DNA from: Aeromonas taiwanensis | GTDB lineage: Bacteria > Pseudomonadota > Gammaproteobacteria > Enterobacterales > Aeromonadaceae | DNA length: 64,000 bases | Assembly (NCBI RefSeq): GCF_000820165.1 | Contig: NZ_CDDD01000001.1 | Coordinates: 24,620-88,619, forward strand | Reading direction: 5' to 3' | In this document: positions 1 through 6,633 of the stretch, one piece after another | Layout of the letters: each line of letters opens with the position of its first letter | Numbering within the stretch: the stretch's first letter is position 1 | Notes under the pieces: model-generated | What the model was told of the DNA's origin: nothing | Databases searched by the model: none | What the model saw: only the letters and a program-made list of their open reading frames with translations | Program-made: the position numbers and the translations under genes

Positions 1-138
1 CTTGACGACTCCGCCATGGCCTTCGACGAGATCCTGGTCAGCGGTGGCAAGCGCGGCCTCTCGGTCGGGGTGGCGCCGGCAGACATGGTGCGCCTGATGA
101 ACTGGATTGCCGCCCCCATCGGCGATCACCACGACTGA
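1..138 (+). CDS. ybaK: YbaK/EbsC-type Cys-tRNA(Pro) deacylase, C-terminal end
   Basis: Only the last 45 codons are in the window; the gene enters from the left edge and stops with TGA. The segment DEILVSGGKRGLSVGVAPAD is the conserved C-terminal part of the YbaK/EbsC family, which hydrolyses mischarged Cys-tRNA(Pro) in the cytoplasm and so protects proline codons from misreading. The catalytic lysine region lies outside the window. A perfect hairpin follows the stop within 10 bases. Identification rests on this short stretch only. Confidence 0.75.
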   Translation, partial: LDDSAMAFDEILVSGGKRGLSVGVAPADMVRLMNWIAAPIGDHHD

Positions 139-146
139 TCAGAACG

Positions 147-172
147 AAGGGGCTCCGACATCGGAGCCCCTT
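147..172 (+). terminator. Hairpin after ybaK
   Basis: An 11-bp perfect stem (AAGGGGCTCCG / CGGAGCCCCTT) with a 4-base loop lies directly after the ybaK stop. It has no clear T-tract, so termination may be weak or shared with the opposing gene that ends at 222. Confidence 0.6.
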
Positions 173-221
173 CGCGGGTGACCAGAACACGGCGGGCGAT
201 AGAGTCCGCCTCCCCCCTTCC

Positions 222-971
222 CTATGACTCTGCCAGACGGCAGATGGCGGTCAGCTCGGAGAGGCGCAGCCGCTGGCGCCCTGCCGCATCGAAGTTGCCC
301 TCGTCCAGCCAGCGCGCGAAGCACGCCTTCAGGGCGGGCCACTCGCCGTCGATGACGGAGAACCAGGCCGTGTCCCGGCTGTGCCCCTTGTCCACCCTGG
401 CCTGACGGAAGGTCCCCTCATAATGGAAGCCGAGGCGCAGCGCCGCCTGCCAGGAGGGGCGGTTCAGCGCATTGCATTTCCACTCGTAGCGGCGATAACC
501 CAGGGCAAAGGCATTGTCCATCATCAGTGCCATGGCCGCCGTCGCCAGCCGCGACTGCTGCAAGGCTGGCGAGAAGTGCAGCCAGCCCACTTCCATGCTG
601 CCTGCCCGGGGGTCGATGCGCAGGTAGCTGGCAAGCCCCAGCGCCTTGCCGCTCGCCTCGTCCACGATGGCGTAGAACTGGGGATCTGCATTCAGGCTGA
701 TCCCACGCAGCCACTCCCCCATGGCCGCCTCGTCCGCGAAGGGGCCGCTGGTGAGATAGGTCCACATGGCCCCGTTGTCGGCGTCGAAGGCCTGCCACAG
801 ATCGGTACTGTGGCGCTCGGGATCGAGCGGCGCCAGGAGGCAGCCCCAGCCGCTCAGCTCCCGGTGAGGGGGAAATTCGGCGCCGCGCCACTCGGGCAGC
901 GCCTGGCCCAGAGGCTGACCAAAGCGGTTGGTGAAGGGGGCCTCTTGCTTTGTCTGGCTATCAGCAGGCAC
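222..971 (-). CDS. GNAT-family N-acetyltransferase (RimJ/RimL-like)
   Basis: Predicted 249-aa cytoplasmic acetyltransferase of the GNAT superfamily, subgroup resembling RimJ/RimL and YjcK-like enzymes that use acetyl-CoA. Supporting features are an acceptor-binding N-terminal half, a beta-strand segment with ALGLASYLRIDP and MEVGWLHFSP, and the C-terminal stretch in which NALNRPSWQAALRLGFHYEG matches the motif preceding the last strands of this group. I chose the GTG start at 971 because a GGAAGGGGGG ribosome site lies just upstream; the frame stays open to an upstream start at 1025, but that would overlap the rhodanese gene by 65 bases. The GTG start overlaps the rhodanese stop by 11 bases, so the two are probably translationally coupled. 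Substrate unknown. Confidence 0.8.
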   Translation of the reverse strand: MPADSQTKQEAPFTNRFGQPLGQALPEWRGAEFPPHRELSGWGCLLAPLDPERHSTDLWQAFDADNGAMWTYLTSGPFADEAAMGEWLRGISLNADPQFYAIVDEASGKALGLASYLRIDPRAGSMEVGWLHFSPALQQSRLATAAMALMMDNAFALGYRRYEWKCNALNRPSWQAALRLGFHYEGTFRQARVDKGHSRDTAWFSVIDGEWPALKACFARWLDEGNFDAAGRQRLRLSELTAICRLAES

Positions 972-1398
972 AGGTGATCCCCCCTTCCAGCAGCACACCG
1001 GGTTCGCTGCCGGTGGCGACCGCAAAACCGTCCTGGCGCCACCAGTGCAGGCCTCCTATCAGCTCCTTGACCTCGAAACCGAGCGCTGCCAGCTTGTAGG
1101 CACCCTGGGTCGAGCCGTTGCAGCCGATGCCGTCGCAATAACAGACATAGACCTTGTCCCGGGCCAGCCGCGCCGTTGTCTCCGGATTCATGGTGCGATG
1201 GGGGAAGGAGACGGCACCCGGAATGTGCCCCTCGGCGTAATGCTCGGGGGAGCGGGTGTCGATGATCACTATGCCCGCCTCCCCGGCCAGCAGATCCGCA
1301 GCCAGATCCGCCGGATCGGTACGAAACTTCAGCTGGGCTTCGAAGAAGGCACTGGCTTCCACGGGGCTCGCCACCCCGGTACGCAATACATGACTCAT
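961..1398 (-). CDS. Rhodanese-domain sulfurtransferase
   Basis: Single-domain rhodanese homologue of 145 aa. The domain spans roughly residues 15-130, with the CDC25/rhodanese strand VIIDTRSPEHYAEGHIPGA and an active-site loop CDGIGCN in which the first cysteine (in the YVCYCDG segment) is the probable catalytic residue. Such proteins move sulfane sulfur from donors such as thiosulfate or persulfides to thiol acceptors. The ATG at 1398 is preferred over an in-frame GTG at 1407 because GGAGT lies 7 bases upstream. The gene sits 18 bases after osmC and overlaps the following acetyltransferase, so the three look like one operon linked to thiol or peroxide chemistry. The physiological donor cannot be told from sequence. 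Confidence 0.85.
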   Translation of the reverse strand: MSHVLRTGVASPVEASAFFEAQLKFRTDPADLAADLLAGEAGIVIIDTRSPEHYAEGHIPGAVSFPHRTMNPETTARLARDKVYVCYCDGIGCNGSTQGAYKLAALGFEVKELIGGLHWWRQDGFAVATGSEPGVLLEGGITCAC

Positions 1399-1416
1399 CC
1401 TGAACACTCCTTGTGA

Positions 1417-1884
1417 TTAGACGACTATCTCTGTGGTGACGACGGTGTTGACCGAATTGGCGATGAAGCACTCCTCATGGGCCTGGTGGTGCAGCTGCGC
1501 CAGCTCGTCATAGGTTGGCTCGCGCTCGCCCCCGAAGACGACCCTGGGGCGCAGGGTGACTGCGGTCATGGCGAGGCGCCCCAGTCCGTTCTTCGCCATG
1601 ATGCCGACGGCCTCGTCCCGGTAGCGTTCCACCAGATAGCCCGCCTTCGCCGCCAGCCAGAGGAAAGTGAGCATGTGGCAACTGGAGAGGGCGGCCACGA
1701 AGGCTTCCTCCGGATCCACATTCTCGGCCACCGAATAAGGCAGCGGCACCACATGGGGTGAGGAGGAGGCCGGCACCCTGACCCCGCCATCGAACGCCCA
1801 CTCGTGGGCCCGGCTGTAGCGCTGATCGACGAAGGGCTCGTGGGCCCCCCGCTGCCAACTGATGGTGGCGTTGTATTCCGACAT
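1417..1884 (-). CDS. OsmC/Ohr-family peroxide-handling protein
   Basis: A 155-aa OsmC-fold protein. The family reduces organic hydroperoxides with a pair of cysteines; here these are in SSCHMLTFLW (about residue 70) and HEECFIAN (about residue 138), and the helix between them has the expected spacing. The start ATG at 1884 is preceded by AAGGAGT four bases upstream. It is the first gene of the osmC-rhodanese-GNAT set and is divergent from a MocR-type regulator. The sequence resembles general OsmC-family members more than Ohr or YhfA, so the substrate is left open. Confidence 0.85.
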   Translation of the reverse strand: MSEYNATISWQRGAHEPFVDQRYSRAHEWAFDGGVRVPASSSPHVVPLPYSVAENVDPEEAFVAALSSCHMLTFLWLAAKAGYLVERYRDEAVGIMAKNGLGRLAMTAVTLRPRVVFGGEREPTYDELAQLHHQAHEECFIANSVNTVVTTEIVV

Positions 1885-2035
1885 GCAGACTCCTTCTGTT
1901 GCCAATCCAGTTGCCAATCGTGACGCCAATGGGCTGGCGTCACTGCCTGTCCAACAATGTAGCGATAAAATGGCCTTGCCACGCCGACCAATTTTGCCAA
2001 TATGAGCAGACCACTTTCCCCAGAGAGAGCCAGCC
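1885..2035. promoter_or_regulatory. Divergent control region with TTGCCAAT repeats and an inverted repeat
   Basis: This 151-bp gap separates the osmC operon and the mocR-type gene. TTGCCAAT occurs three times on the plus strand (1899-1906, 1911-1918, 1994-2001). An inverted repeat GTGACGCC / GGCGTCAC with an 8-base spacer lies at 1920-1943. MocR-family regulators usually bind repeats in the gap to the divergent target, so these are candidate operator elements. No promoter is assigned with confidence. Confidence 0.5.
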
Positions 2036-3463
2036 ATGACGGTCCTGCCCACACTCTTTGCCAGCCAGGCGCAGCACGATCTGCCGCTCCATGAGCAGCT
2101 GGTACGCACCCTGCGGGCAGCTATTCTGGCGGGTCACCTGCCCCTGCACAGTCGCCTGCCCGCCAGTCGCCCCCTGGCACGGGATCTCGGCGTTTCCCGC
2201 AGCACGGTGGAGCTGGCCTATGGCCGGCTCGAAGCGGAGGGATACCTGGTGCGCAAGATGGGGGCCGGCAGCTTCGTCGCCCTGGCGGCGGTACGCCCGG
2301 CGCCGCGCCAGGCCCAGTCGGCGGCGGGCCTCTCCCGCCGTGGTCAGGAGATGGCCGACGGGGGGGCCTGCCACGACGTGCCCGAAGTGGGGGCCTCTTT
2401 TGCCTCCAGCCAGCCGGATCCCCGCCTCTTCCCCCAGGCGCTTTGGGGGCGACTGATGCAGCAGCAGTGGCGCCAGCGCGCCGGCGACTGGATGAACTAC
2501 GGGGATCCCCAGGGGCTGGGGGAGTTGCGGGCCGCCATCAGCAGCTATCTGGTGCAGTCCCGTGGCGTGGTGTGCGAGCCGGATCAGATCCTGATCCTCA
2601 CCAGCTCCCAGCAGGGCATACTGCTCGCAACCCAGCTGCTCATCGATGCCGGGGACACCGTCTGGGTGGAGGATCCCGGCTATCCGGGGGCCCGCACCGC
2701 CATGGAGAGTGCGGGGGCCCGTGTGCACCCGGTGCCGGTGGACGAGGAGGGTCTCCAGCCGGCAGGGGCGCACCCCAGGCCCAGGCTCATCTACTGCACA
2801 CCGGCCCACCAGTATCCCCTCGGCGTGCCCATGAGCCTGAGCCGGCGCATGGCGCTGCTGGCCGAGGCCGAGCGGCACGGCGCCTGGATCCTGGAGGATG
2901 ACTACGACGGGGAGTACCAGTACGACCAGCGCCCGCTGCCCGCCCTGCAGGGGCTGGACGGCCAGGGGCGCGTCCTCTACGTGGGCACCTTCAGCAAGGT
3001 GCTGTTCGGCTCGCTGCGCCTCGCCTACCTGGTGCTGCCGCGGCCGCTGATGGCCGCCTTCAGCCGGGCCCGGGCCGCGGTCGATGGCCACAGCAACCAG
3101 TTCCAGCAGGCGGTCACGGCCGACTTCATCCGGGGCGGCCACTTCGCCACCCACCTGCGCCAGAGTCGCCTCGTCTACCAGAGTCGGCGGGATCTGCTGC
3201 TGGCGGAGCTGGCCGAGCACTGCCCCGCCCTCACCCCCATCCACAGCGGCGCCGGTCTGCAGTGCGCCGTGCAGCTGCCCCCCGGCGGGGAGGCGCGCTG
3301 GACAGCGATCGCCAACGCCCGGGGGCTGGGGCTGCGTCCCCTGCACCAGTTCCACCTCGCCGTCCCCGAGCGGGAGGGCTGGCTGCTCGGCTTTGCCAGC
3401 CTCGACAACCAGACCCTGCGCCAGCTCTGCCGTCGCCTGGGACAATTGATGCGCACCGTCTGA
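2036..3463 (+). CDS. MocR/PdxR-family regulator (GntR HTH fused to aminotransferase-like domain)
   Basis: A 475-aa chimeric regulator. Residues about 17-85 form a GntR winged helix (LHEQLVRTLRAAILAGHL, then SRPLARDLGVSRSTVELAYG). Residues about 120-470 form a fold-type I aminotransferase-like domain with the conserved lysine in YVGTFSKVLFGSLRLAYLV that normally holds PLP as a Schiff base, and the D-Y region EDDYDGEYQYD. MocR proteins sense PLP or aminated ligands and usually control a divergent gene, here the osmC-rhodanese-GNAT operon. Length and both domains are complete. The ligand is unknown; assignment as PdxR specifically is not justified, because no pdx genes are adjacent. Confidence 0.88.
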   Translation: MTVLPTLFASQAQHDLPLHEQLVRTLRAAILAGHLPLHSRLPASRPLARDLGVSRSTVELAYGRLEAEGYLVRKMGAGSFVALAAVRPAPRQAQSAAGLSRRGQEMADGGACHDVPEVGASFASSQPDPRLFPQALWGRLMQQQWRQRAGDWMNYGDPQGLGELRAAISSYLVQSRGVVCEPDQILILTSSQQGILLATQLLIDAGDTVWVEDPGYPGARTAMESAGARVHPVPVDEEGLQPAGAHPRPRLIYCTPAHQYPLGVPMSLSRRMALLAEAERHGAWILEDDYDGEYQYDQRPLPALQGLDGQGRVLYVGTFSKVLFGSLRLAYLVLPRPLMAAFSRARAAVDGHSNQFQQAVTADFIRGGHFATHLRQSRLVYQSRRDLLLAELAEHCPALTPIHSGAGLQCAVQLPPGGEARWTAIANARGLGLRPLHQFHLAVPEREGWLLGFASLDNQTLRQLCRRLGQLMRTV

Positions 3464-3565
3464 CCGGCACGCCGACAGGTCAGAGGTGCCAGGGCCTGAT
3501 AGCGCTGGGTCCACGGGGGGACGCGCACTATACTGGGCGCAACCACGCTGCAGAACAGGGCCCAG

Positions 3566-4468
3566 ATGCACCGACTCCTCTTTCTCCTCCTCGCGCTTAT
3601 CCTCCCGTCCTCCCCGATGGCGGCCACCCGATTCACACTGATCGGCCCGGAAAGCAGTGAAGACGCCCGCATGGACTACTACCGTGCGGCGATGCGACTG
3701 GCGCTGGAGAAGACCCGCCCCGAATACGGTGACTACGAGCTGCTGGATGCGGTCAGGATGAACAAGGCCAGGATGCGGCTCGAGGTGCAAAAGCCGGGCA
3801 AGAGCGCCCTCTTCATCATCGACAACTGGCCCCAGGAGCGGCCTCATCCCGAGGTCAGCCTGCTCCCCTTCCCCATCGATCTCGGCATTCTCAGCTACCG
3901 GGTCTGCTTCGTCGGGCCGGACAGCGCGCAGGCCCTGGCCAGCGTCAGCTCTCTTGCCCAGTTGCAGGGCTTCAGCCAGGGGGTGGGCAAGGGGTGGCTG
4001 GATGCGGAGATCCTGCGCTACAACGGCTTCAGGGTGCATGAGGTGAGCAACTACGAGTCGCTGTTTCGCCTGGTAGCCCGTGGCCGGGTCGACCTCTTCT
4101 GCCGCGGGGCCAACGAGATACTGACGGAGTGGGAGCGCCACCATCCCAGCCTGCCCGAGCTGGCGGTCGATAACCATCTGGTCCTCTTCTACCCGCTGCT
4201 CCACGCCTTCTACAGCCATGCGAACTACGGCAAGGAGCGCGAGCGCCTGCGGCTCGGTCTGCAACTGGCCTGGGAGGACGGTTCCCTCAAGCGGCTCTGG
4301 CGCCAGCACTTCCAGCCCTCCCTGACCTTCACCCGGCTGGCGTCACGGCAGATGTTCAGCCTGGCCAATCCCCTGCTGCCCGATTCCGGGGCCGACTACA
4401 AGGCCTACCTCTATGATCCTGCCCGGGACGACTTTGGCATTGAGCGCCAGGGCAGCCAGAAGCACTGA
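3566..4468 (+). CDS. Periplasmic solute-binding-protein-like, orphan
   Basis: A 300-aa secreted protein not assigned to a named gene. A signal peptide spans residues 1-19 (MHRLLFLLLALILPSSPMA with Ala-x-Ala-like cleavage). The mature part resembles the bacterial extracellular solute-binding family 3 fold: an N-terminal lobe with a polar patch, the hinge strand GILSYRVCFVG, and a second-lobe segment SLFRLVARGRVDLFCRGANEIL similar to the typical domain-swap helix. No ABC permease or ATPase gene is adjacent, so it may act as a sensor partner or periplasmic binder rather than a transporter component. A TATACT -10-like box at 3529-3534 lies 32 bases before the ATG. Function unassigned. Confidence 0.7.
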   Translation: MHRLLFLLLALILPSSPMAATRFTLIGPESSEDARMDYYRAAMRLALEKTRPEYGDYELLDAVRMNKARMRLEVQKPGKSALFIIDNWPQERPHPEVSLLPFPIDLGILSYRVCFVGPDSAQALASVSSLAQLQGFSQGVGKGWLDAEILRYNGFRVHEVSNYESLFRLVARGRVDLFCRGANEILTEWERHHPSLPELAVDNHLVLFYPLLHAFYSHANYGKERERLRLGLQLAWEDGSLKRLWRQHFQPSLTFTRLASRQMFSLANPLLPDSGADYKAYLYDPARDDFGIERQGSQKH

Positions 4469-4471
4469 CCC

Positions 4472-5347
4472 TTAATCCTGTTCGCGGCAGAGGGCGAGCC
4501 AGGCCTCGGCGGTGCGGGAGAGGTAGCGATCCCTTGGCCAGATCACCCCGAGGCGCCAGCTCAGCTCCGGCACCAGGGGGCGCAGCACCAGGCCATCCGG
4601 CGTCAGTCGCCGGCAGATGGGCTCGGGCAGGAAGGCAACCCCCATGCCGCTGCGCACCATGGCGGTGAGAAAGTCCCACTGGCTGCTGCGGGCCGCCACC
4701 TGGGGCACGAACCCCGCCTCCGCACACCCCTGCTCCAGCCGCTCGCTCAGGGTGAAGGCCTGGGTGTAGAGCAGAAAAGGTTCCTCTTTCAAGTCCTCCA
4801 GCCGGATCTCCCGGCTCTCCCGCCAGCGCGGCTGATCCGGCAGCACCACCCGGATGGGGTACTGGTCCAGCACCAGGGTGCAGAGGGCCCCCTCCTCCCG
4901 GGTCGGCAGCATGGTGATGGCGAGATCCAGCTCTCCCTCCAGCACCGCCTGCTCGATGCGCCGGCCACCGTACTCGACCAGGGAGAGCTCCACCTTCGGA
5001 TAGCGGCTGCGATAGGTACGGATCAGATCCGCATAGACGTGGCCCACCATGGGGGGAATGCCAAGGGCCAGCCGGCCGAAGCGCAGGCTCTGCAGATCCG
5101 CCAGCTCCGCCTCCAGCTGCTGCATCTCCGCCAGTATGGTCTGGGCCCGGTTGAACAGCACCTGGCCGCTGTCGGTCAGGGTGAAGCGGCGCCCCGATCG
5201 GCTCAGCAGGGGCTGACCCAGCTCCTCCTCCATGTTGCGGATCATCTTGCTGATGGTGGGCTGGGTGACGAACAACTTCTCGGAGGCGCGGGTGAAGCTC
5301 TTCTCCCGCACCAGCTCGACGAAGTAACGCAGGGCTCGGATATCCAT
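4472..5347 (-). CDS. LysR-family regulator of the cidAB-type operon
   Basis: A 291-aa LysR-type regulator with the N-terminal winged helix (MDIRALRYFVELVREKSFTR, TQPTISKMIRNMEEELGQPL) and a two-lobe effector domain from about residue 90. It is divergent from the LrgA/CidA and LrgB/CidB homologues, the arrangement typical of CidR, which responds to acetate or pyruvate-linked carbon overflow in Gram-positive bacteria. A T-N11-A box lies 32 bp upstream of its start codon. It converges on the solute-binding-like gene with only 3 bases between the two stop codons. Effector is inferred by analogy only. Confidence 0.85.
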   Translation of the reverse strand: MDIRALRYFVELVREKSFTRASEKLFVTQPTISKMIRNMEEELGQPLLSRSGRRFTLTDSGQVLFNRAQTILAEMQQLEAELADLQSLRFGRLALGIPPMVGHVYADLIRTYRSRYPKVELSLVEYGGRRIEQAVLEGELDLAITMLPTREEGALCTLVLDQYPIRVVLPDQPRWRESREIRLEDLKEEPFLLYTQAFTLSERLEQGCAEAGFVPQVAARSSQWDFLTAMVRSGMGVAFLPEPICRRLTPDGLVLRPLVPELSWRLGVIWPRDRYLSRTAEAWLALCREQD

Positions 5348-5378
5348 GGCGATCTCTTGGCTGGCGATGAGCCTTAAT

Positions 5379-5395
5379 CATGCCTCTTTGGCATG
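5379..5395. promoter_or_regulatory. LysR-type operator, T-N11-A dyad
   Basis: CATGCCTCTTTGGCATG is a 6-bp dyad with a 5-base spacer and contains the classic T-N11-A pattern of LysR sites. It lies between the divergent LysR gene and the cidA homologue. It is followed by AT-rich sequence and a TATACT -10-like box at 5440-5445 for the cid genes. Confidence 0.55.
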
Positions 5396-5465
5396 AATTT
5401 GATAATTTAAATTCATTTTTTGCAGGTTTCGGCCCTCTTTATACTGTGAGCAGGTTCACAGAAAG

Positions 5466-5876
5466 ATGCCCCCCATGAAAACCCTCTGCCTTCGCTGGTT
5501 GCAAACCCCCTTCCAAATCGCCCTGCTGGCCGCCATCTGGCTGCTGGCGGACACGGCGGTGCGCACCTTCCACCTGCCCCTGCCGGCCAACCTCACCGGC
5601 ATGCTGCTGCTGCTCGCCTGCATCCTGCTCGGCGTGGTGAAGGCCCGGTGGTTCAGCGCCGGCGCCCGCTGGCTGCTGGCGGAGATGCTGCTCTTCTTCG
5701 TGCCCGCCGTGGTGGCCGTGGTCAACTATCAGGATCTGCTGTTGCAGGAGGGGTGGCGCATCATGGTGGTGCTGGTCATCAGCACCGTGCTGGTGCTCGG
5801 CACCACGGCGCTGGTGGTGGACAGGGTCTATCGCCTCGAGCTGAAGCTGGCCCGCCGGAGTCGCCGCCATGTCTGA
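5466..5876 (+). CDS. cidA: CidA/LrgA-family holin-like membrane protein
   Basis: A 136-aa membrane protein with about four transmembrane helices (for example IALLAAIWLLADTAV, LLLLACILLGVV, MLLFFVPAVVAVVNY, IMVVLVISTVLVLGTTALVV). It matches the CidA/LrgA family, holin-like proteins linked to control of murein hydrolase activity and to export of overflow metabolites such as pyruvate. Two in-frame ATGs (5466 and 5475) are possible; neither has a strong ribosome site, and the upstream one is kept. It overlaps the start of the cidB homologue by 8 bases, so the pair is coupled. Confidence 0.85.
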   Translation: MPPMKTLCLRWLQTPFQIALLAAIWLLADTAVRTFHLPLPANLTGMLLLLACILLGVVKARWFSAGARWLLAEMLLFFVPAVVAVVNYQDLLLQEGWRIMVVLVISTVLVLGTTALVVDRVYRLELKLARRSRRHV

Positions 5877-6558
5877 CTCCCTGCTAGGCCTGCTCTGCTT
5901 CGCCCTCACCCTGCTCTTCTACTACGCCAGCAAGTGGCTCTATGGCAAGAAGCGCATCCTGCCCCTGATGCCCCTGCTGCTGGCGCCGACCCTGCTGGTG
6001 GCGGTAGTGATGCTGTTCCACATCCCTTACCAGGACTACATGGCGGAATCCCGCTGGCTGCTCTGGCTGCTGGGGCCCGCCACCGTCGCCTTCGCGGTGC
6101 CCGTCTACGAGAACCGCCAGCTGATGCGCCGCCACTGGCTCTCCCTGTCGGTGGGGGTGGTGGCGTCCGTGGTGATGGCGGTGGGCAGCACTGTGCTGCT
6201 GGCCCGCTGGCTGAACCTCTCCGAGCTGCTGCAGCGCAGCATGGCCATGCGCTCCATCACCACCCCCTTTGCGGTGGAGGCGACCCGCTCCGTGGGGGGC
6301 AACGCCGACCTCACCGCCCTGTTCGTGGTGCTGACCGGCGTCATCGGCATGGCGGTGGGGGAGAGCGTCCTGACGGTGCTCGCCATTCGCAGCCGCCTCG
6401 GCAAGGGGGCGGGGTTTGGCGCCTCGGCCCACGGGGCCGGCACCGCCCGGGCCTATCAGATGGGCAACGAGGAGGGGGTGGTCTCCAGCATGGTGATGAT
6501 GATCGCCGGCATGGCCACCGTGCTGCTCGCCCCCCTCCTGGGTCGGCTGTTCTGGTAA
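5869..6558 (+). CDS. cidB: CidB/LrgB-family membrane protein
   Basis: A 229-aa polytopic inner-membrane protein of the LrgB/CidB family, partner of the preceding CidA homologue. The family signature around AMRSITTPFAVEATRSVGGN and VVLTGVIGMAVGESVL is present, together with the C-terminal ASAHGAGTARAYQMGNEEGV stretch, which is highly conserved in the group. It has about 6-7 hydrophobic segments. The start overlaps the upstream stop, so expression is coupled under the divergent LysR regulator. In other bacteria the pair affects autolysis and pyruvate or glycolate movement; the local substrate is unknown. Confidence 0.88.
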   Translation: MSDSLLGLLCFALTLLFYYASKWLYGKKRILPLMPLLLAPTLLVAVVMLFHIPYQDYMAESRWLLWLLGPATVAFAVPVYENRQLMRRHWLSLSVGVVASVVMAVGSTVLLARWLNLSELLQRSMAMRSITTPFAVEATRSVGGNADLTALFVVLTGVIGMAVGESVLTVLAIRSRLGKGAGFGASAHGAGTARAYQMGNEEGVVSSMVMMIAGMATVLLAPLLGRLFW

Positions 6559-6581
6559 CGCCCTCCCGCCAATCATCCAAC

Positions 6582-6609
6582 AAAAAAGAGGCGCCCCAGG
6601 GCGCCCCTT
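6582..6609 (-). terminator. Intrinsic terminator of metBL
   Basis: On the minus strand a GGCGCC/GGCGCC stem with a CTGG loop is extended by a few more pairs and followed by six T residues. It lies 25 bases after the metL stop and may also serve the cid genes from the other side. Confidence 0.75.
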
Positions 6610-6633
6610 CTCCTTGCGTGGTGTCATGCAGCC

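Noticed and set aside
1940..4309. A 789-codon open frame on the minus strand across the MocR-type and solute-binding genes
   Set aside because: It lies antisense to two well-supported genes, has no recognisable motif, and shows the Gln/His/Pro/Gly-rich composition typical of shadow frames in GC-rich DNA.
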